Shown here: positions 24,548-33,708 of the stretch, piece after piece
How the letters are laid out: every line of letters begins with the position of its first letter
Numbering within the stretch: the stretch's first letter is position 1
Source: Devosia ginsengisoli
Lineage (GTDB): Bacteria > Pseudomonadota > Alphaproteobacteria > Rhizobiales > Devosiaceae
Direction of reading: 5' to 3'
Assembly: GCF_007859655.1 (NCBI RefSeq)
Contig: NZ_CP042304.1
Location: 2,978,501 to 3,042,500 of the forward strand
Length of the DNA stretch: 64,000 nt
The notes under the pieces: model-generated
Told to the model about the DNA's origin: nothing
The model's input: the letters and a program-made list of their open reading frames with translations, nothing else
The model's database searches: none
Position numbers and translations under genes: made by a program

Positions 24548-25192
24548 ATGCCCACCAGCTTCCTCTTCGACGGCCCCGAAGATGCCCGCGTCACCATCCT
24601 GCTCGCCCACGGCGCCGGGGCACCAATGGATTCCGCTTCGATGAATGCCACGGCCAAGGCGCTGGCGGCGGAGGGCTTTCGCGTGGCGCGGTTCGAATTC
24701 GGCTACATGACCAGCCGCCGCACCGAGGCGGGCAAGAAACCGCCGCCGCGGGCGGACAAGGTGATGCCAGAATTCATCGCCGCGGTGGACGATCTGGGGC
24801 CGACCAATGGGCCGCTCATCATCGGGGGCAAATCCATGGGCGGGCGGGTGGCCAGCATGGTGGCTGATAGCCTGTTCGAGGCCGGGCGCATCGCCGGGCT
24901 GGTCTGCCTCGGCTATCCGTTCCACCCACCAGCCAAGCCGGAGACTTTGCGCACCGCGCATCTGGCGGAGCTGAAGACGCCGACCATGATCTTCCAGGGC
25001 ACGCGGGACGAATTCGGCTCGCCCGAGGAGATTGCCGGCTACACCTTGTCGCCTGCCATCACGGTGCAGTTTCTCGAAGATGGTGACCATGATCTCAAGC
25101 CGCGCAAGACGCTGTCGGGCTTTTCGACCGCCGATCATCTGAAGACCATCGCCACCAGCATCGACGCCTGGGCCAAGCGCATCGCGAAGTGA
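24548..25192 (+). CDS. Alpha/beta-hydrolase, KANL3/Tex30-like family
   Basis: A 214-residue compact hydrolase. The nucleophile elbow is GGKSMGGR (Ser96), the oxyanion strand is ILLAHGAGAPMDS, the acid is probably the Asp in FQGTRDEFG, and the His is in LEDGDHDLKP. The family is common in bacteria but poorly characterised; the substrate is unknown. The ATG at 24548 is chosen since upstream codons run into the inverted repeat. It overlaps xthA by four bases (GTGA), so the two are coupled. Confidence 0.8.
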   Translation: MPTSFLFDGPEDARVTILLAHGAGAPMDSASMNATAKALAAEGFRVARFEFGYMTSRRTEAGKKPPPRADKVMPEFIAAVDDLGPTNGPLIIGGKSMGGRVASMVADSLFEAGRIAGLVCLGYPFHPPAKPETLRTAHLAELKTPTMIFQGTRDEFGSPEEIAGYTLSPAITVQFLEDGDHDLKPRKTLSGFSTADHLKTIATSIDAWAKRIAK

Positions 25193-25962
25193 AGATCGCC
25201 ACCTATAATATCAACGGTATCAACCGCCGCCTGCCCAACCTGATGGCGTGGCTGGCCGACGCGGCGCCTGACGTCGTGTGCCTGCAGGAGCTCAAGGCCA
25301 GCGACCGGCAGTTCCCCGCCACCGGCCTGGCCGATGCCGGCTATGGCGCGGTGTGGCGCGGGGAATCGAGCTGGAATGGCGTGGCGATATTGGCGCGCGG
25401 GTCGGAGCCGGTGCTGACGCAGGGCGAACTGCCCGGCAATCCGGATGACAGGCAGGCGCGCTATATCGAGGCGGCGGTCAATGGCGTGCTGATCGCCTGC
25501 CTCTATGCGCCCAATGGCAATCCGCAGCCGGGGCCGAAATTTGCTTACAAGCTGGAATGGATGCAGCGGTTTCTAAGCCACGCCCAGGGCCTGTGGGACA
25601 CCGGCCTGCCGGTGGCCTTGGTGGGGGATTACAATATCGTGCCCGAGCCGCGCGATATCTACGAAACCAAGTCCTATCGCGACAATGCGCTGGTGCAGCC
25701 GGAAAGCCGGGCTCTGTTTGCCGCCCTGCTGGCGCAGGGCTGGACCGACGCTATCCGCAAGACGCATCCGGACGAAACGATCTATACGTTCTGGGACTAT
25801 ATGCGGAACCGCTGGCCGCGTGATGCCGGCCTGCGGCTGGACCATCTGTTGCTCAGCAAGAGCCTCGCGCGCAAGCTGACCGCTGCGGGCGTGGACCGCG
25901 ATATGCGCGGCGAGGATGGTGCCAGCGATCATGCGCCGGCCTGGATCGAGCTGCGGGACTGA
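25189..25962 (+). CDS. xthA: Exodeoxyribonuclease III
   Basis: A 257-residue Mg-dependent AP endonuclease/3'-5' exonuclease of base-excision repair. Motifs are KIATYNINGINRRLPNL (Asn metal region), CLQELKASDRQFP (catalytic Glu), LVGDYNIVPEPRDIYE (Asp and Asn) and the terminal GASDHAPAWIEL (Asp-His pair). The length matches the family. It starts with GTG overlapping the stop of the upstream hydrolase gene. It lies near ligD-ku, so several DNA-repair genes are close together here. Confidence 0.93.
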   Translation: MKIATYNINGINRRLPNLMAWLADAAPDVVCLQELKASDRQFPATGLADAGYGAVWRGESSWNGVAILARGSEPVLTQGELPGNPDDRQARYIEAAVNGVLIACLYAPNGNPQPGPKFAYKLEWMQRFLSHAQGLWDTGLPVALVGDYNIVPEPRDIYETKSYRDNALVQPESRALFAALLAQGWTDAIRKTHPDETIYTFWDYMRNRWPRDAGLRLDHLLLSKSLARKLTAAGVDRDMRGEDGASDHAPAWIELRD

Positions 25963-26050
25963 AACGCCGCCCCATCAGACAATTAGGGACTTGAACCCGC
26001 CGCAAAGCCCATGTTAGCTCAATCATATGAACTATGGGGTGATAAAAGTC

Positions 26051-26845
26051 ATGCAGCACTTTGTCGAGGTTGGGTTATGCCGGATTTCCGCCAATGTGTC
26101 TGCGTTGCGGCCCGACGCACCATGGCTGGTCTTTTCCAACTCGCTGATGACCGATCATACCATATGGGCGGCGCAGCAAGCCCACTTTGCCGGGCGCTAC
26201 AATATCCTGGCCTATGACCAGCGTGGCCATGGCCGCTCCGACGCGCCGGCCAAAGTGAGCTTTGCCGATCTCTCGGGTGACGTGCTGGCTCTGCTCGATC
26301 ACTTCGACATCGCCTCCTGCATCTATGTCGGGCTCTCCATGGGCGTGCCGACCGGGCTGAATTTCGCCGCCGGCAACCCCGGTCGCGTGACGGCGATGAT
26401 CCTGTCCGACGGACAGATGGCGACCCAGCCCAGCGGGCGGCAGACCTGGCAGGCACGCATAGACCTGGCACGGGCCGAGGGCATGGCGCATGTCGCCGAC
26501 GATACGGTCGCGCGCTGGTTCGACCCGGCCTTTATCGCCAGCGGTGGTGCCGAGACTTTGCGCCAGGCCGCAGCGGAGATGCAGGTCGATGGCTATTGCG
26601 CCTGTGCCGCCGCCTTGCAGGACTATGATTTTACCACCGCCGCCGCCGGGCTGACAGTGCCGGTGCAATTGCTGGCCGGTGCCAATGACGGTGCCATGCC
26701 CACTGTCATGGCGGCGATGGCCGAGACCATTCGGGGCGCCAGCCTGTCGGTCATCGAGGGCGCGGGGCACATTCCCAATGTGGAAAAGCCGGAAGCTTTC
26801 AACCGCGCCATGGAAACCTTCCTGACCTTTATTACTAAAAGCTAG
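26051..26845 (+). CDS. Alpha/beta-hydrolase, 3-oxoadipate enol-lactonase (PcaD)-like
   Basis: A 264-residue hydrolase with WLVFSNSLMTDHTIW, the YDQRGHGRSDAP turn, the nucleophile elbow VGLSMGVP (Ser96), an Asp in LLAGANDGAM and a terminal GAGHIPNVEKPEAF (His). This set fits PcaD-like enol-lactone hydrolases, but related esterases look similar. GGGGTGA lies eight bases before the ATG at 26051; another in-frame ATG at 26027 has no site. A candidate GntR operator overlaps its 3' end. It may belong to the catabolic cluster that follows. Confidence 0.75.
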   Translation: MQHFVEVGLCRISANVSALRPDAPWLVFSNSLMTDHTIWAAQQAHFAGRYNILAYDQRGHGRSDAPAKVSFADLSGDVLALLDHFDIASCIYVGLSMGVPTGLNFAAGNPGRVTAMILSDGQMATQPSGRQTWQARIDLARAEGMAHVADDTVARWFDPAFIASGGAETLRQAAAEMQVDGYCACAAALQDYDFTTAAAGLTVPVQLLAGANDGAMPTVMAAMAETIRGASLSVIEGAGHIPNVEKPEAFNRAMETFLTFITKS

Positions 26846-26854
26846 CTAATTGAC
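26835..26854. promoter_or_regulatory. Candidate GntR operator site A
   Basis: Read on the - strand, the 20 bases fit GTCA-W3-ARCYRGYT-W3, with a perfect AGCTAGCT core. The site overlaps the -35 of the promoter before the GST gene. Related sites B (33709) and C (35888) lie at other promoters of the same cluster. Confidence 0.55.
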
Positions 26855-26878
26855 TTTTATAGGATCGAGTCGTAGGTT
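26850..26878 (+). promoter_or_regulatory. Candidate promoter of the GST-CoA-transferase operon
   Basis: TTGACT (26850-26855), a 17-base spacer and TAGGTT (26873-26878) precede the GST gene by about 35 bases. Its -35 overlaps operator site A, an arrangement expected for repression. Confidence 0.45.
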
Positions 26879-26911
26879 CGGCCTTGGACAATCGAGTTTG
26901 TGGAGGCGTTT

Positions 26912-27577
26912 TTGAAGCTGCATTGGTCCCCGCGATCCCCCTTCGTCCGCAAGGTCATGATCGTGCTGCACGAGACGGGTCAGCTTGAAAATGTCGAGCG
27001 CGTGCGCACCGTCGTCGCGCTGGCGACGCCACCCGGCGACGACATCCTCAAGGACAATCCGCTGGGCAAGATTCCGGCCCTCGTTCTCGATGACGGTAGC
27101 TGCCTGTTCGATTCCCGGGTGATCTGCGAATATCTCGATACCCAGCATAGTGGCCCACGCCTGCTGCCCTCCGAAGGCGCGGACAGGATCACCCATCTGC
27201 GCTGGCAGGCCTTCGGCGACGGCGTTACCGATATCGCATTGCTGTTCCGCTTCGAATATCTGCGCGACCATGCCGATCCGGCGCTGCTGGAAGGCTTCGA
27301 ACGCAAGCTGCGCGCCAGCCTCACGGCGCTGGAAAGCGAAGCGGCTGCACTGGCCGCCACCCCGTTTGGCCTGGGCCATATCAGCATTGCCTGCATGCTG
27401 GGCCAGCTCGACCTGCGCTTTGCGCAGAGCAATTGGCGGCTCGCCGCCCCACGCCTTGCCGACTGGTATGCCGGAATTTCCCAGCGCCCGTCGCTGGTGG
27501 CGACGGCGGCAAAGGACGATGCGCCACCGGCTGCCAAGGACTCCACTTCCCTTATCAATTTCATGCAGAAATCATAA
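26912..27577 (+). CDS. Glutathione S-transferase-family protein
   Basis: A 221-residue GST. The thioredoxin-like half begins MKLHWSPRSPFVRKVMIVLHE, with the Ser-Pro-Arg-Ser motif near the catalytic residue and NPLGKIPALVLDDGSCLFDSRVICEYLD (cis-Pro and Glu/Asp-Ser glutathione contacts). A helical C-terminal half follows. It starts with TTG at 26912, five bases after GGAGG; an in-frame GTG at 26900 would put that site inside the gene. It heads the run of co-oriented genes to 32148 and might handle an electrophilic intermediate or isomerisation. Confidence 0.82.
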   Translation: MKLHWSPRSPFVRKVMIVLHETGQLENVERVRTVVALATPPGDDILKDNPLGKIPALVLDDGSCLFDSRVICEYLDTQHSGPRLLPSEGADRITHLRWQAFGDGVTDIALLFRFEYLRDHADPALLEGFERKLRASLTALESEAAALAATPFGLGHISIACMLGQLDLRFAQSNWRLAAPRLADWYAGISQRPSLVATAAKDDAPPAAKDSTSLINFMQKS

Positions 27578-27579
27578 TA

Positions 27580-28755
27580 ATGGCCGGCCCCCTGACTGGA
27601 ATACGTGTTCTCGATCTCAGCCGCGTGCTGGCCGGCCCCTGGGCGGGGCAGGTGCTGGCGGATCTCGGAGCAGATGTCATCAAGGTGGAGCGCAAGGGCG
27701 TCGGCGACGATACCCGCAGTTGGGGCCCGCCCTATCTGGACGAGGCCGTGGACAGCAAGAGCCGGGAATCGGGCTATTACCTGTCGGCCAATCGCGGCAA
27801 GCGCTCCATCGAGATCGACTTCAACGACCCCGCCGATATCGCCACCGTCAAGACGCTGGCCGCGCGTTCGGATGTGGTGCTGGAGAATTTCAAGGTCGGC
27901 ACGCTCGACCGCTACGGGCTGGGCTATGCCGATCTGGCAGCGGACAATCCCGGCCTGCTCTATTGCTCGGTGACCGGCTTCGGGCTGACCGGGCCGCGCA
28001 AGGCGCAGGTGGCCTATGACTTCATGATCCAGGGCATGGGCGGCCTGATGAGCGTCACCGGCGAAAGCGACGAGCGCGGCGGCGGGCCCCAGAAGGTCGG
28101 TGTGCCGATTATCGACCTGATGACTGGCATGTATGCCGCTGTCGCGGTGCTGGGCGGGCTGGTCGGCCGCAGCAAGACGGGCAAGGGCGACCATATCGAC
28201 GTGGCCATGCTCGACGTTTCGGTGGCCATGCTGGCCAACCAGGCGATGAACTATCTGGTGTCGCAAAAGGACCCGGTGCGCCGGGGCAACCGCCACCCCA
28301 ATATCCAGCCCCAGGATGTGTTTGCCGTGCGCGACGGCCATATCGTCCTCGCCGTGGGCAATGACGAGCAGTTCCGCCGCTTTGCCGAAGCCGTGGGCAA
28401 TCCCGACCTGGCCGGCGATGAGCGCTATGCCACCAATGCCGCCCGGGTGCAGAACCTGGACAGCCTGCATCCGCTGGTCAGCGAACTGCTGTTGCAGCGC
28501 GATCTCGACGACTGGCTGGCGCGGCTGGAGGCATTCGGCATTCCCTGCGGCCCGATCAATGAGGTGAGCCGGGTGTTCCGGGAGGAGCAGGTCGTGCATC
28601 GCGAAATGCTGAAAACCTTCACCGATACGGCCGGGCGTGATGTACCCCAGGTGCTCAGTCCGATGAAATTTGCCCATCACAGCCTGGAATTCGAGCGCCT
28701 GCCGCCGCGCCTGGGCGAGCATACGGCCGAGATTCTCAAGGAAATCGGGGACTGA
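27580..28755 (+). CDS. Class III (CaiB/BaiF) CoA-transferase
   Basis: A 391-residue family III CoA-transferase. The N terminus GIRVLDLSRVLAGPWAGQVLADLGADVIKVE, the ANRGKRSIEIDF strand and LLYCSVTGFGLTGP are family signatures. The catalytic Asp is likely in VAYDFMIQGMGGLM. It moves CoA between carboxylic acids, typically from succinyl-CoA to a dicarboxylate, which fits activation of the acid imported by the nearby tripartite transporter. It starts three bases after the GST stop. Confidence 0.9.
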   Translation: MAGPLTGIRVLDLSRVLAGPWAGQVLADLGADVIKVERKGVGDDTRSWGPPYLDEAVDSKSRESGYYLSANRGKRSIEIDFNDPADIATVKTLAARSDVVLENFKVGTLDRYGLGYADLAADNPGLLYCSVTGFGLTGPRKAQVAYDFMIQGMGGLMSVTGESDERGGGPQKVGVPIIDLMTGMYAAVAVLGGLVGRSKTGKGDHIDVAMLDVSVAMLANQAMNYLVSQKDPVRRGNRHPNIQPQDVFAVRDGHIVLAVGNDEQFRRFAEAVGNPDLAGDERYATNAARVQNLDSLHPLVSELLLQRDLDDWLARLEAFGIPCGPINEVSRVFREEQVVHREMLKTFTDTAGRDVPQVLSPMKFAHHSLEFERLPPRLGEHTAEILKEIGD

Positions 28756-28756
28756 C

Positions 28757-29389
28757 ATGAGCATGCATGATTACGGCTTCCCCGTTTCCCCAGAGGCCCG
28801 CATCGACCTGCCGCAGCCGGAAGACATGACCGCCGAGCAGCGGGCGGTGCATGACGCCGTGGTCAGCGGTCCACGCGGCCGCATGGTCGGCCCGCTGCGC
28901 GCGGTCATCCACAGCCCCGAACTGGCCGACAAATGGCAGCAGCTCGGCGCACTGATCCGCTATCGCACCGTGCTGCCCGAAGCGCTCAAGGAACTAGCCA
29001 TCGTGGTCTGCGGTCGTCGCTGGAACAGCGATGTGGAATGGGCGGTGCATAGCCGCATAGCCAAGGCGGCCGGGATTTCCGCCACCGTGCTCGACCAGAT
29101 CGAGAATGCCAAGGCGGTGCAATTTTCCAGCCAGCCGGAACACGAAATCTACGAATTCACCCGCTTCCTGCTGCAGCATGGGCAGGTACCCGACGCCATC
29201 TATGCCGCGGTGCGGCAGCGCTGGGGCGATCGCGGCGTGGTGGAGCTGACCGGCATTGTCGGCTATTACACCATGGTGGCGATGATGGTGAACACGCATC
29301 TGATCCCGGTGCCCGAGGGCGAGGGATCCGGCATCCGCCCGCTGGGCGCGGCGCTGACCGAATTGCCCGCCAGCGAGGTTCGGGCATGA
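28757..29389 (+). CDS. Carboxymuconolactone decarboxylase (AhpD-like)-family protein
   Basis: A 210-residue all-helical CMD/AhpD-fold protein. The core is LGALIRYRTVLPEALKELAIVVCGRRWNSDVEWAVHSRIAKAAGIS, in which the second cysteine of the AhpD CxxC pair is replaced, so disulfide reductase activity is unlikely. A second repeat is seen in GVVELTGIVGYYTMVAMMVN. It resembles CMD-like proteins of acid catabolism clusters. It starts one base after the CoA-transferase stop and overlaps the fumarase-like gene by four bases. Confidence 0.82.
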   Translation: MSMHDYGFPVSPEARIDLPQPEDMTAEQRAVHDAVVSGPRGRMVGPLRAVIHSPELADKWQQLGALIRYRTVLPEALKELAIVVCGRRWNSDVEWAVHSRIAKAAGISATVLDQIENAKAVQFSSQPEHEIYEFTRFLLQHGQVPDAIYAAVRQRWGDRGVVELTGIVGYYTMVAMMVNTHLIPVPEGEGSGIRPLGAALTELPASEVRA

Positions 29390-30255
29390 CCATTCGCGAC
29401 GAGCATATTTTCGAGGCCACCAAGGATCTCTATTCCTGGGCTTTGCGCCGGGTGCCCGACGACACCAAGGCAGCACTGAGCCGCGCGCGGGAAACCGAGA
29501 CCAACGAAACGGCGCGCAAGACGCTCAACATGATGCTGCATAGCGCCATGGCGGCCGAAAGCGCCGATCGCTATGTCTGCTCCGATGCCGGGGTGCCGGT
29601 TTATGTCGTACGCATCGGCACCAAGGCCGACTGGAACGCCAATATCAAATCGGCCATCCGGGCCGGTTTTGAGCATCTGGTCGAAACCATCGACCCGCCG
29701 CTGCTCAAGCATGTGACCAACCCGCTCACGCTGGAGCGGGGCTATCACGGCAAGGACATGCCGATCATCACCTATGACCTGATCGAGGATGCCGACTATA
29801 TCGAGATCGTCTGCTCGCCCAAGGCGCTCGGTTCGGGCCGCTGGGCGGCCATGGAGCTGTTTACCTTCCCGACGCTCGAAACCATCGAGACCTATATTCT
29901 CGACGTCGCCATCAAGGCGGGATCGCAGCATTGCCCGCCCACCGTCATGGGCGTGGGTATCGGCGGCACCTTCGACTATTGCGCCAAGATGGCCAAGGAA
30001 GGCACCCTGCGCGAGATCGGCCAACCGCATCCCGAGCCGATGGTCGCCGCCATGGAAAAGCGCCTCTATGACGCGGTGAACCAGCTCGGCTATGGCCCGA
30101 TGGGCACTGGCGGCGACACCACGGTATTGGGCGTCCATATCAACTATGCCGCCGGGCATGGCTTTACCCCCGTCGCGGTCGAATTCAACTGCTGGATCAA
30201 CCGCCGGTCGATCGCGCGCATCCATAGCGATGGGCGTATCGAACGGGTGGAGTAG
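29386..30255 (+). CDS. Class I fumarase / tartrate dehydratase-like alpha subunit
   Basis: A 289-residue alpha (N-terminal) subunit of an oxygen-sensitive [4Fe-4S] hydro-lyase, like TtdA or the alpha half of class I fumarase. Likely iron ligands are cysteines in YVCSDAGVPVYVVRIG, IEIVCSPKALGSG and the GVGIGGTFDYCAKMA segment. GPMGTGGDTTVLGVHI is also conserved. With the next gene it would add or remove water on a fumarate-, mesaconate- or tartrate-like acid. It begins with an ATGA overlap. Confidence 0.88.
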   Translation: MTIRDEHIFEATKDLYSWALRRVPDDTKAALSRARETETNETARKTLNMMLHSAMAAESADRYVCSDAGVPVYVVRIGTKADWNANIKSAIRAGFEHLVETIDPPLLKHVTNPLTLERGYHGKDMPIITYDLIEDADYIEIVCSPKALGSGRWAAMELFTFPTLETIETYILDVAIKAGSQHCPPTVMGVGIGGTFDYCAKMAKEGTLREIGQPHPEPMVAAMEKRLYDAVNQLGYGPMGTGGDTTVLGVHINYAAGHGFTPVAVEFNCWINRRSIARIHSDGRIERVE

Positions 30256-30259
30256 AGCC

Positions 30260-30874
30260 ATGCGCAACATCACCCTGCCCGCCACCCGCGCCGACGTGGC
30301 CGACCTCAAGCTGGGCGACATGGTGACCCTGTCCGGGCCCATCGTGGTGACGGCGGGCATTCCGACGCATCACCGCATCATTGACTGTATCGAGAACGGA
30401 AAGCCGACGCCGATCGAACTGGAGGAAAGCGCCTTCTTCCATCTCGGCAGCTATAGCCGGGAAACCGAGAACGGCTTCGAAATCCTCTATATGAACCCCA
30501 CCACGAGCACGCGCTTCAACGACCTGATGCCGCGCATCATCCGCCATTTCGGCTTGCGCTGCATCGGCGGCAAGGGCGGGCTCGATGCCGAATGCGCCAG
30601 GGCGCTGGGCGAGGTCGGGGGCGTTTACCTGTCCTTCCTCGGTGGCGGCGCGCCGATCATTTCCTCCGCCATACGGCGCATAAGGCAGGTGGCCTGGGAC
30701 GACCTGATCTCCCATTACCGGCTGGTCGAGCTGGAGGTGGAAGCGCTGGGTCCGCTGACCGTGGCGATCGATGCGCAGGGCCGCAGCCTCTATCAGGACA
30801 TTGACGAAACCGCCGCCGCCAAGCGGGCCGGCATTCTTGAACAACTCGCCCGCCAACGGGCAGCGACACAATAG
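30260..30874 (+). CDS. Class I fumarase / tartrate dehydratase-like beta subunit
   Basis: A 204-residue beta subunit, partner of the gene four bases upstream. The N terminus shows LKLGDMVTLSGPIVVTAGIPTHHRI, the mid part LYMNPTTSTRFNDLMPRIIRHFG, and then GGKGGLDAECARALGEVGGVYLSFLGGGAPI, all typical of TtdB and the fumarase C-terminal half. It supplies substrate-binding residues to the shared active site. Mesaconate, tartrate and fumarate are all possible substrates; the neighbours favour a C4-C6 dicarboxylate in catabolism. Confidence 0.88.
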   Translation: MRNITLPATRADVADLKLGDMVTLSGPIVVTAGIPTHHRIIDCIENGKPTPIELEESAFFHLGSYSRETENGFEILYMNPTTSTRFNDLMPRIIRHFGLRCIGGKGGLDAECARALGEVGGVYLSFLGGGAPIISSAIRRIRQVAWDDLISHYRLVELEVEALGPLTVAIDAQGRSLYQDIDETAAAKRAGILEQLARQRAATQ

Positions 30875-30888
30875 GCCGGAGACCCATC

Positions 30889-32148
30889 ATGCTGACAATG
30901 GCCGAAAAGATCGTGGCGCGCGCCGCGGGACGCGAAACCGTGCTGCCCGGCGAATATGTCACCGTTTCTCCCACCTATACTGTGTGCCAGGAAATCTCCT
31001 GGGGGCCGCGCAAGCGCATCATGCAGCAGGCCGGCTGCACCACGCTCAAGCGACCGGAAAAGGTGGTCATGGTCGTCGACCACACCACCTCGGCCAGCAT
31101 GGGCACGCCCTATTATCAGGCGCATCGGGAAATGCAGGATTTCGCTCGCGAAACCGGCGCCCGCTTCTATGGCCCCGGTTCGGGCCTGCGCCATCTGGTG
31201 ATGACCGAGAATGGCTTTGCCAAGCCAGGCGACCTGATCTTTTCCGACGAGCCCAATATCGCCACGGTCGGCGTGGTGGGGGCGCTCAACATCGCCATGT
31301 CGTCCGAAGTCGTGGTGTCCCAACTCACCGATGAGAACTGGATGATGGTGCCGCGCTCGGTGCGCTTCAACCTGCATGGCAAGCTTCCGGCCGGGGTGAT
31401 GACCCGCGACCTGGTGCAGGTGATCATCCGCGATTTCGCCCAGACCGACCTGCTGAGCCAGGCCTGTATCGAATATGCCGGCCCGGCCATTGCCGGGCTG
31501 AGCCTCGATGAACGCCAGTCGCTGCTTGCCTGCTCCTACCATGCCGGGGCCGATAGCGCCCTGATGCCGGTGGATGAGCTGGCGCTGGCCTATGCGCGGG
31601 AGCGCGGGGGAGCGGATATCGAGCCTATCTCCAGCGACGTCGGCGCGCATTACGACTACGAGCACGATTATGACCTGTCGGCGATCGAACCGATGATTTC
31701 CCCGCCGCCCGAACTGCACAATGCGGTCGCGGCGGCCAGCCTTGCCGGGCTGAAGATCGATCAGGCGGCGCTGGGCTCCTGCGCCAATTCACGGCTGGAC
31801 GACATGCGGGCGGCCGCCGAAATCCTCAGGGGCCGTACCATCGCGCCGCATGTCACCTTCTACATCACGCCGGGCAGCCGCGAGGTCTATGCTAGCGCGG
31901 CGCGGGAAGGCCTGCTGGAAATCTTCATGCAGGCCGGCGCCACGGTGCTGGCACCCGGCTGCACCACCTGCTGGGGCTATGAGGGTTTCCTCAACCCCGG
32001 CGAGGTGCAGCTTTCGACGCATCAGATGAACTATCACGGCCGCAATGGCAGCCGCGAGGCGCGCTCCTACCTGTCCAGCCCCTATGTGGTCGCCGCAGCG
32101 GCAGTGGCCGGCCAGGTCGTCGACCCGCGGACCCTGCTGGCAAGTTAG
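30889..32148 (+). CDS. Aconitase-superfamily hydro-lyase, large subunit (LeuC/DmdA-like)
   Basis: A 419-residue [4Fe-4S] isomerase/dehydratase subunit. The ligand cysteines are probably those in GSCANSR (near residue 296) and GCTTCWGYEG (near residues 357 and 360); leucine-pathway LeuC has GSCTNSR and CSMC at these places. The early HTT motif occurs in MVVDHTTSASMG. The altered motifs suggest a substrate other than isopropylmalate, such as a methylmalate, homocitrate-like or dimethylmalate compound. Its small subunit is likely 36987-37499, not adjacent. Its end overlaps the convergent GntR gene by four bases. Confidence 0.85.
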   Translation: MLTMAEKIVARAAGRETVLPGEYVTVSPTYTVCQEISWGPRKRIMQQAGCTTLKRPEKVVMVVDHTTSASMGTPYYQAHREMQDFARETGARFYGPGSGLRHLVMTENGFAKPGDLIFSDEPNIATVGVVGALNIAMSSEVVVSQLTDENWMMVPRSVRFNLHGKLPAGVMTRDLVQVIIRDFAQTDLLSQACIEYAGPAIAGLSLDERQSLLACSYHAGADSALMPVDELALAYARERGGADIEPISSDVGAHYDYEHDYDLSAIEPMISPPPELHNAVAAASLAGLKIDQAALGSCANSRLDDMRAAAEILRGRTIAPHVTFYITPGSREVYASAAREGLLEIFMQAGATVLAPGCTTCWGYEGFLNPGEVQLSTHQMNYHGRNGSREARSYLSSPYVVAAAAVAGQVVDPRTLLAS

Positions 32149-32873
32149 CGCAGCTTGATGTCGAAACGCACCAGGTGGCCCTGATAAGTGCCCTTGGCGA
32201 TCAGCACGGCAATGCCGTCGGCATCCACCACGCGCCGATAGACATTGGCTACCGGTGCATTCAGCTGCATGTCCAGCGCCGCCGCCGTCTCGACATCGGC
32301 GGACCCCACGATCAGGGTCTGCTGGGCATCCTGGATGGCGAGGCCCGGAATGTCGTGCACCAGCCGCAACGCCGTCTTGGAGGCAATGTCCTCGGCGGTC
32401 AGGAACTTGCGCAGCCGCTCGTCGATATAGACCTCGGTCAACAGGAACGCCGTGTCGTTGCGCCAGTGCCGGCGCCGCAGGCGACGGTAGAGCGGGGCCA
32501 GTTCCCCGATCAGATAGGGCACGTCGGACAGCACGATATCGGCTTCGTCATCCAGCACTTCGATACGCGCATCGGCCGTAGGCTGCAGCAGGCCCGACCA
32601 GTCCGTACCCACGGAGCACCACAGTTCCGGCTGCGAATTGCCGCGCACGAATGTGCCCTTGGCGCGGAAACGCTCGATCAGCCCGTCGCGCCCCAATTGG
32701 TCCAGCGCCTGCCGGATCGTGGCGCGCGCCACACCATATTCGCTCGCCAGATCCTCGACCGTGGGGATTTGCTGATCGACTTTCCACTGCCCCGAATTGA
32801 TCTTCTCGCGAAACAGCGACGCCAGCTGGAGATAGCGGGAAACGCTGCTTCGATTTAGGTCAATGCCGGCCAT
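32145..32873 (-). CDS. GntR-family (HutC/UTRA) transcriptional regulator
   Basis: A 242-residue regulator. The winged helix-turn-helix (residues 10-76) shows LASLFREKINSGQWKVDQQIPTVEDLASEYGVARATIRQALDQL. A UTRA effector domain follows (about 95-240), ending NVYRRVVDADGIAVLIAKGTYQGHLVRFD. It lies 45 bases downstream of the crotonase gene on the same strand and is probably co-transcribed from the promoter that carries operator site B, giving autoregulation. It is the prime candidate to bind sites A, B and C. Confidence 0.88.
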   Translation of the reverse strand: MAGIDLNRSSVSRYLQLASLFREKINSGQWKVDQQIPTVEDLASEYGVARATIRQALDQLGRDGLIERFRAKGTFVRGNSQPELWCSVGTDWSGLLQPTADARIEVLDDEADIVLSDVPYLIGELAPLYRRLRRRHWRNDTAFLLTEVYIDERLRKFLTAEDIASKTALRLVHDIPGLAIQDAQQTLIVGSADVETAAALDMQLNAPVANVYRRVVDADGIAVLIAKGTYQGHLVRFDIKLR

Positions 32874-32918
32874 ATTGGTCTCACTGTTCCAGATATCCGC
32901 CAGCGCGGCGGCCTATAT

Positions 32919-33680
32919 TCATCGTCCGACAAAGATCGGAGCCCGTTTTTCGACCACTGCGCGTGCCGCCTCTCTGGCGTCCTCGGTCGTCATTAAACGA
33001 GTACTATAAGTCTGCTCAAGCGCATATCCATCATCCACCGCCATGAACTCGGCAGCGTTCATGGATTCCTTGCCCAGCCGCAGTCCCAGCGGCGCCTTGT
33101 CGGCGATGATCGCAGCCATTTCCTCGGCCGCGCCGAGCAGCGCATCGCCGGGATGAATGGCATTGACGAAGCCGAAGCGATACGCCTCGTCGGCCGAGAT
33201 CGGTTTGCCGGTAAACACCATCTGGCGCAGGATGGCCTGCGGCAGATGCCGGCCCATATGGGCGGTGCCGCCACAACGCCCGACATTGACTTCGGGCAGG
33301 CCGAAAGTGGCATTGGGCGCAGCCAGCCGGATATCGCAGACCGAGGCCAGCACGCACCCCGCACCCAGAGCCGGGCCGTTCACGGCAGCGATGACGGGGA
33401 CCTTGGCGTGGCGAACCGCAGCGAAAGTGCGCCGCACGATCTCGGCGCGATACGGGTCTTCCTCGACCGTTGCGGTGATGAATTCCTTGAGGTCCAGCCC
33501 GGCACAGAAGGCCCGCGACCCGGTAGCGGTGAGGATGATGCAGCTGACGGCGCTATCGGCGGAGAGGGTGTCGAACAGGTCGGCAATCTCGCCATAGAGC
33601 GCCAGCGTCAAGGCATTGGCGGGCGGGCGATCGATCTTGACCGTCGCGACCTTGCCTTCTCTTTCCACCACCAGGGACAT
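32919..33680 (-). CDS. Enoyl-CoA hydratase/isomerase-family protein
   Basis: A 253-residue crotonase-fold enzyme. The oxyanion-hole segments are AFCAGLDLKEF and AAVNGPALGAGCVLASVCDIRLA, followed by FGLPEVNVGRCGGTAHMGR, where the Glu of GLPE is a usual catalytic site. It probably hydrates or isomerises a CoA thioester produced by the CoA-transferase. The ATG at 33680 has GGAG eight bases upstream; a longer frame exists but is less likely. It is divergent from the fused dehydrogenase gene and precedes the GntR gene. Confidence 0.88.
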   Translation of the reverse strand: MSLVVEREGKVATVKIDRPPANALTLALYGEIADLFDTLSADSAVSCIILTATGSRAFCAGLDLKEFITATVEEDPYRAEIVRRTFAAVRHAKVPVIAAVNGPALGAGCVLASVCDIRLAAPNATFGLPEVNVGRCGGTAHMGRHLPQAILRQMVFTGKPISADEAYRFGFVNAIHPGDALLGAAEEMAAIIADKAPLGLRLGKESMNAAEFMAVDDGYALEQTYSTRLMTTEDAREAARAVVEKRAPIFVGR

Positions 33681-33708
33681 GCAAAAACTCCAGTTCAACT
33701 ACCAAAAG

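Noticed and set aside
26980..28764. A 594-codon open frame on the - strand
   Set aside because: It is antisense to the GST and CoA-transferase genes and His/Gln-rich without motifs, so it is a shadow frame.
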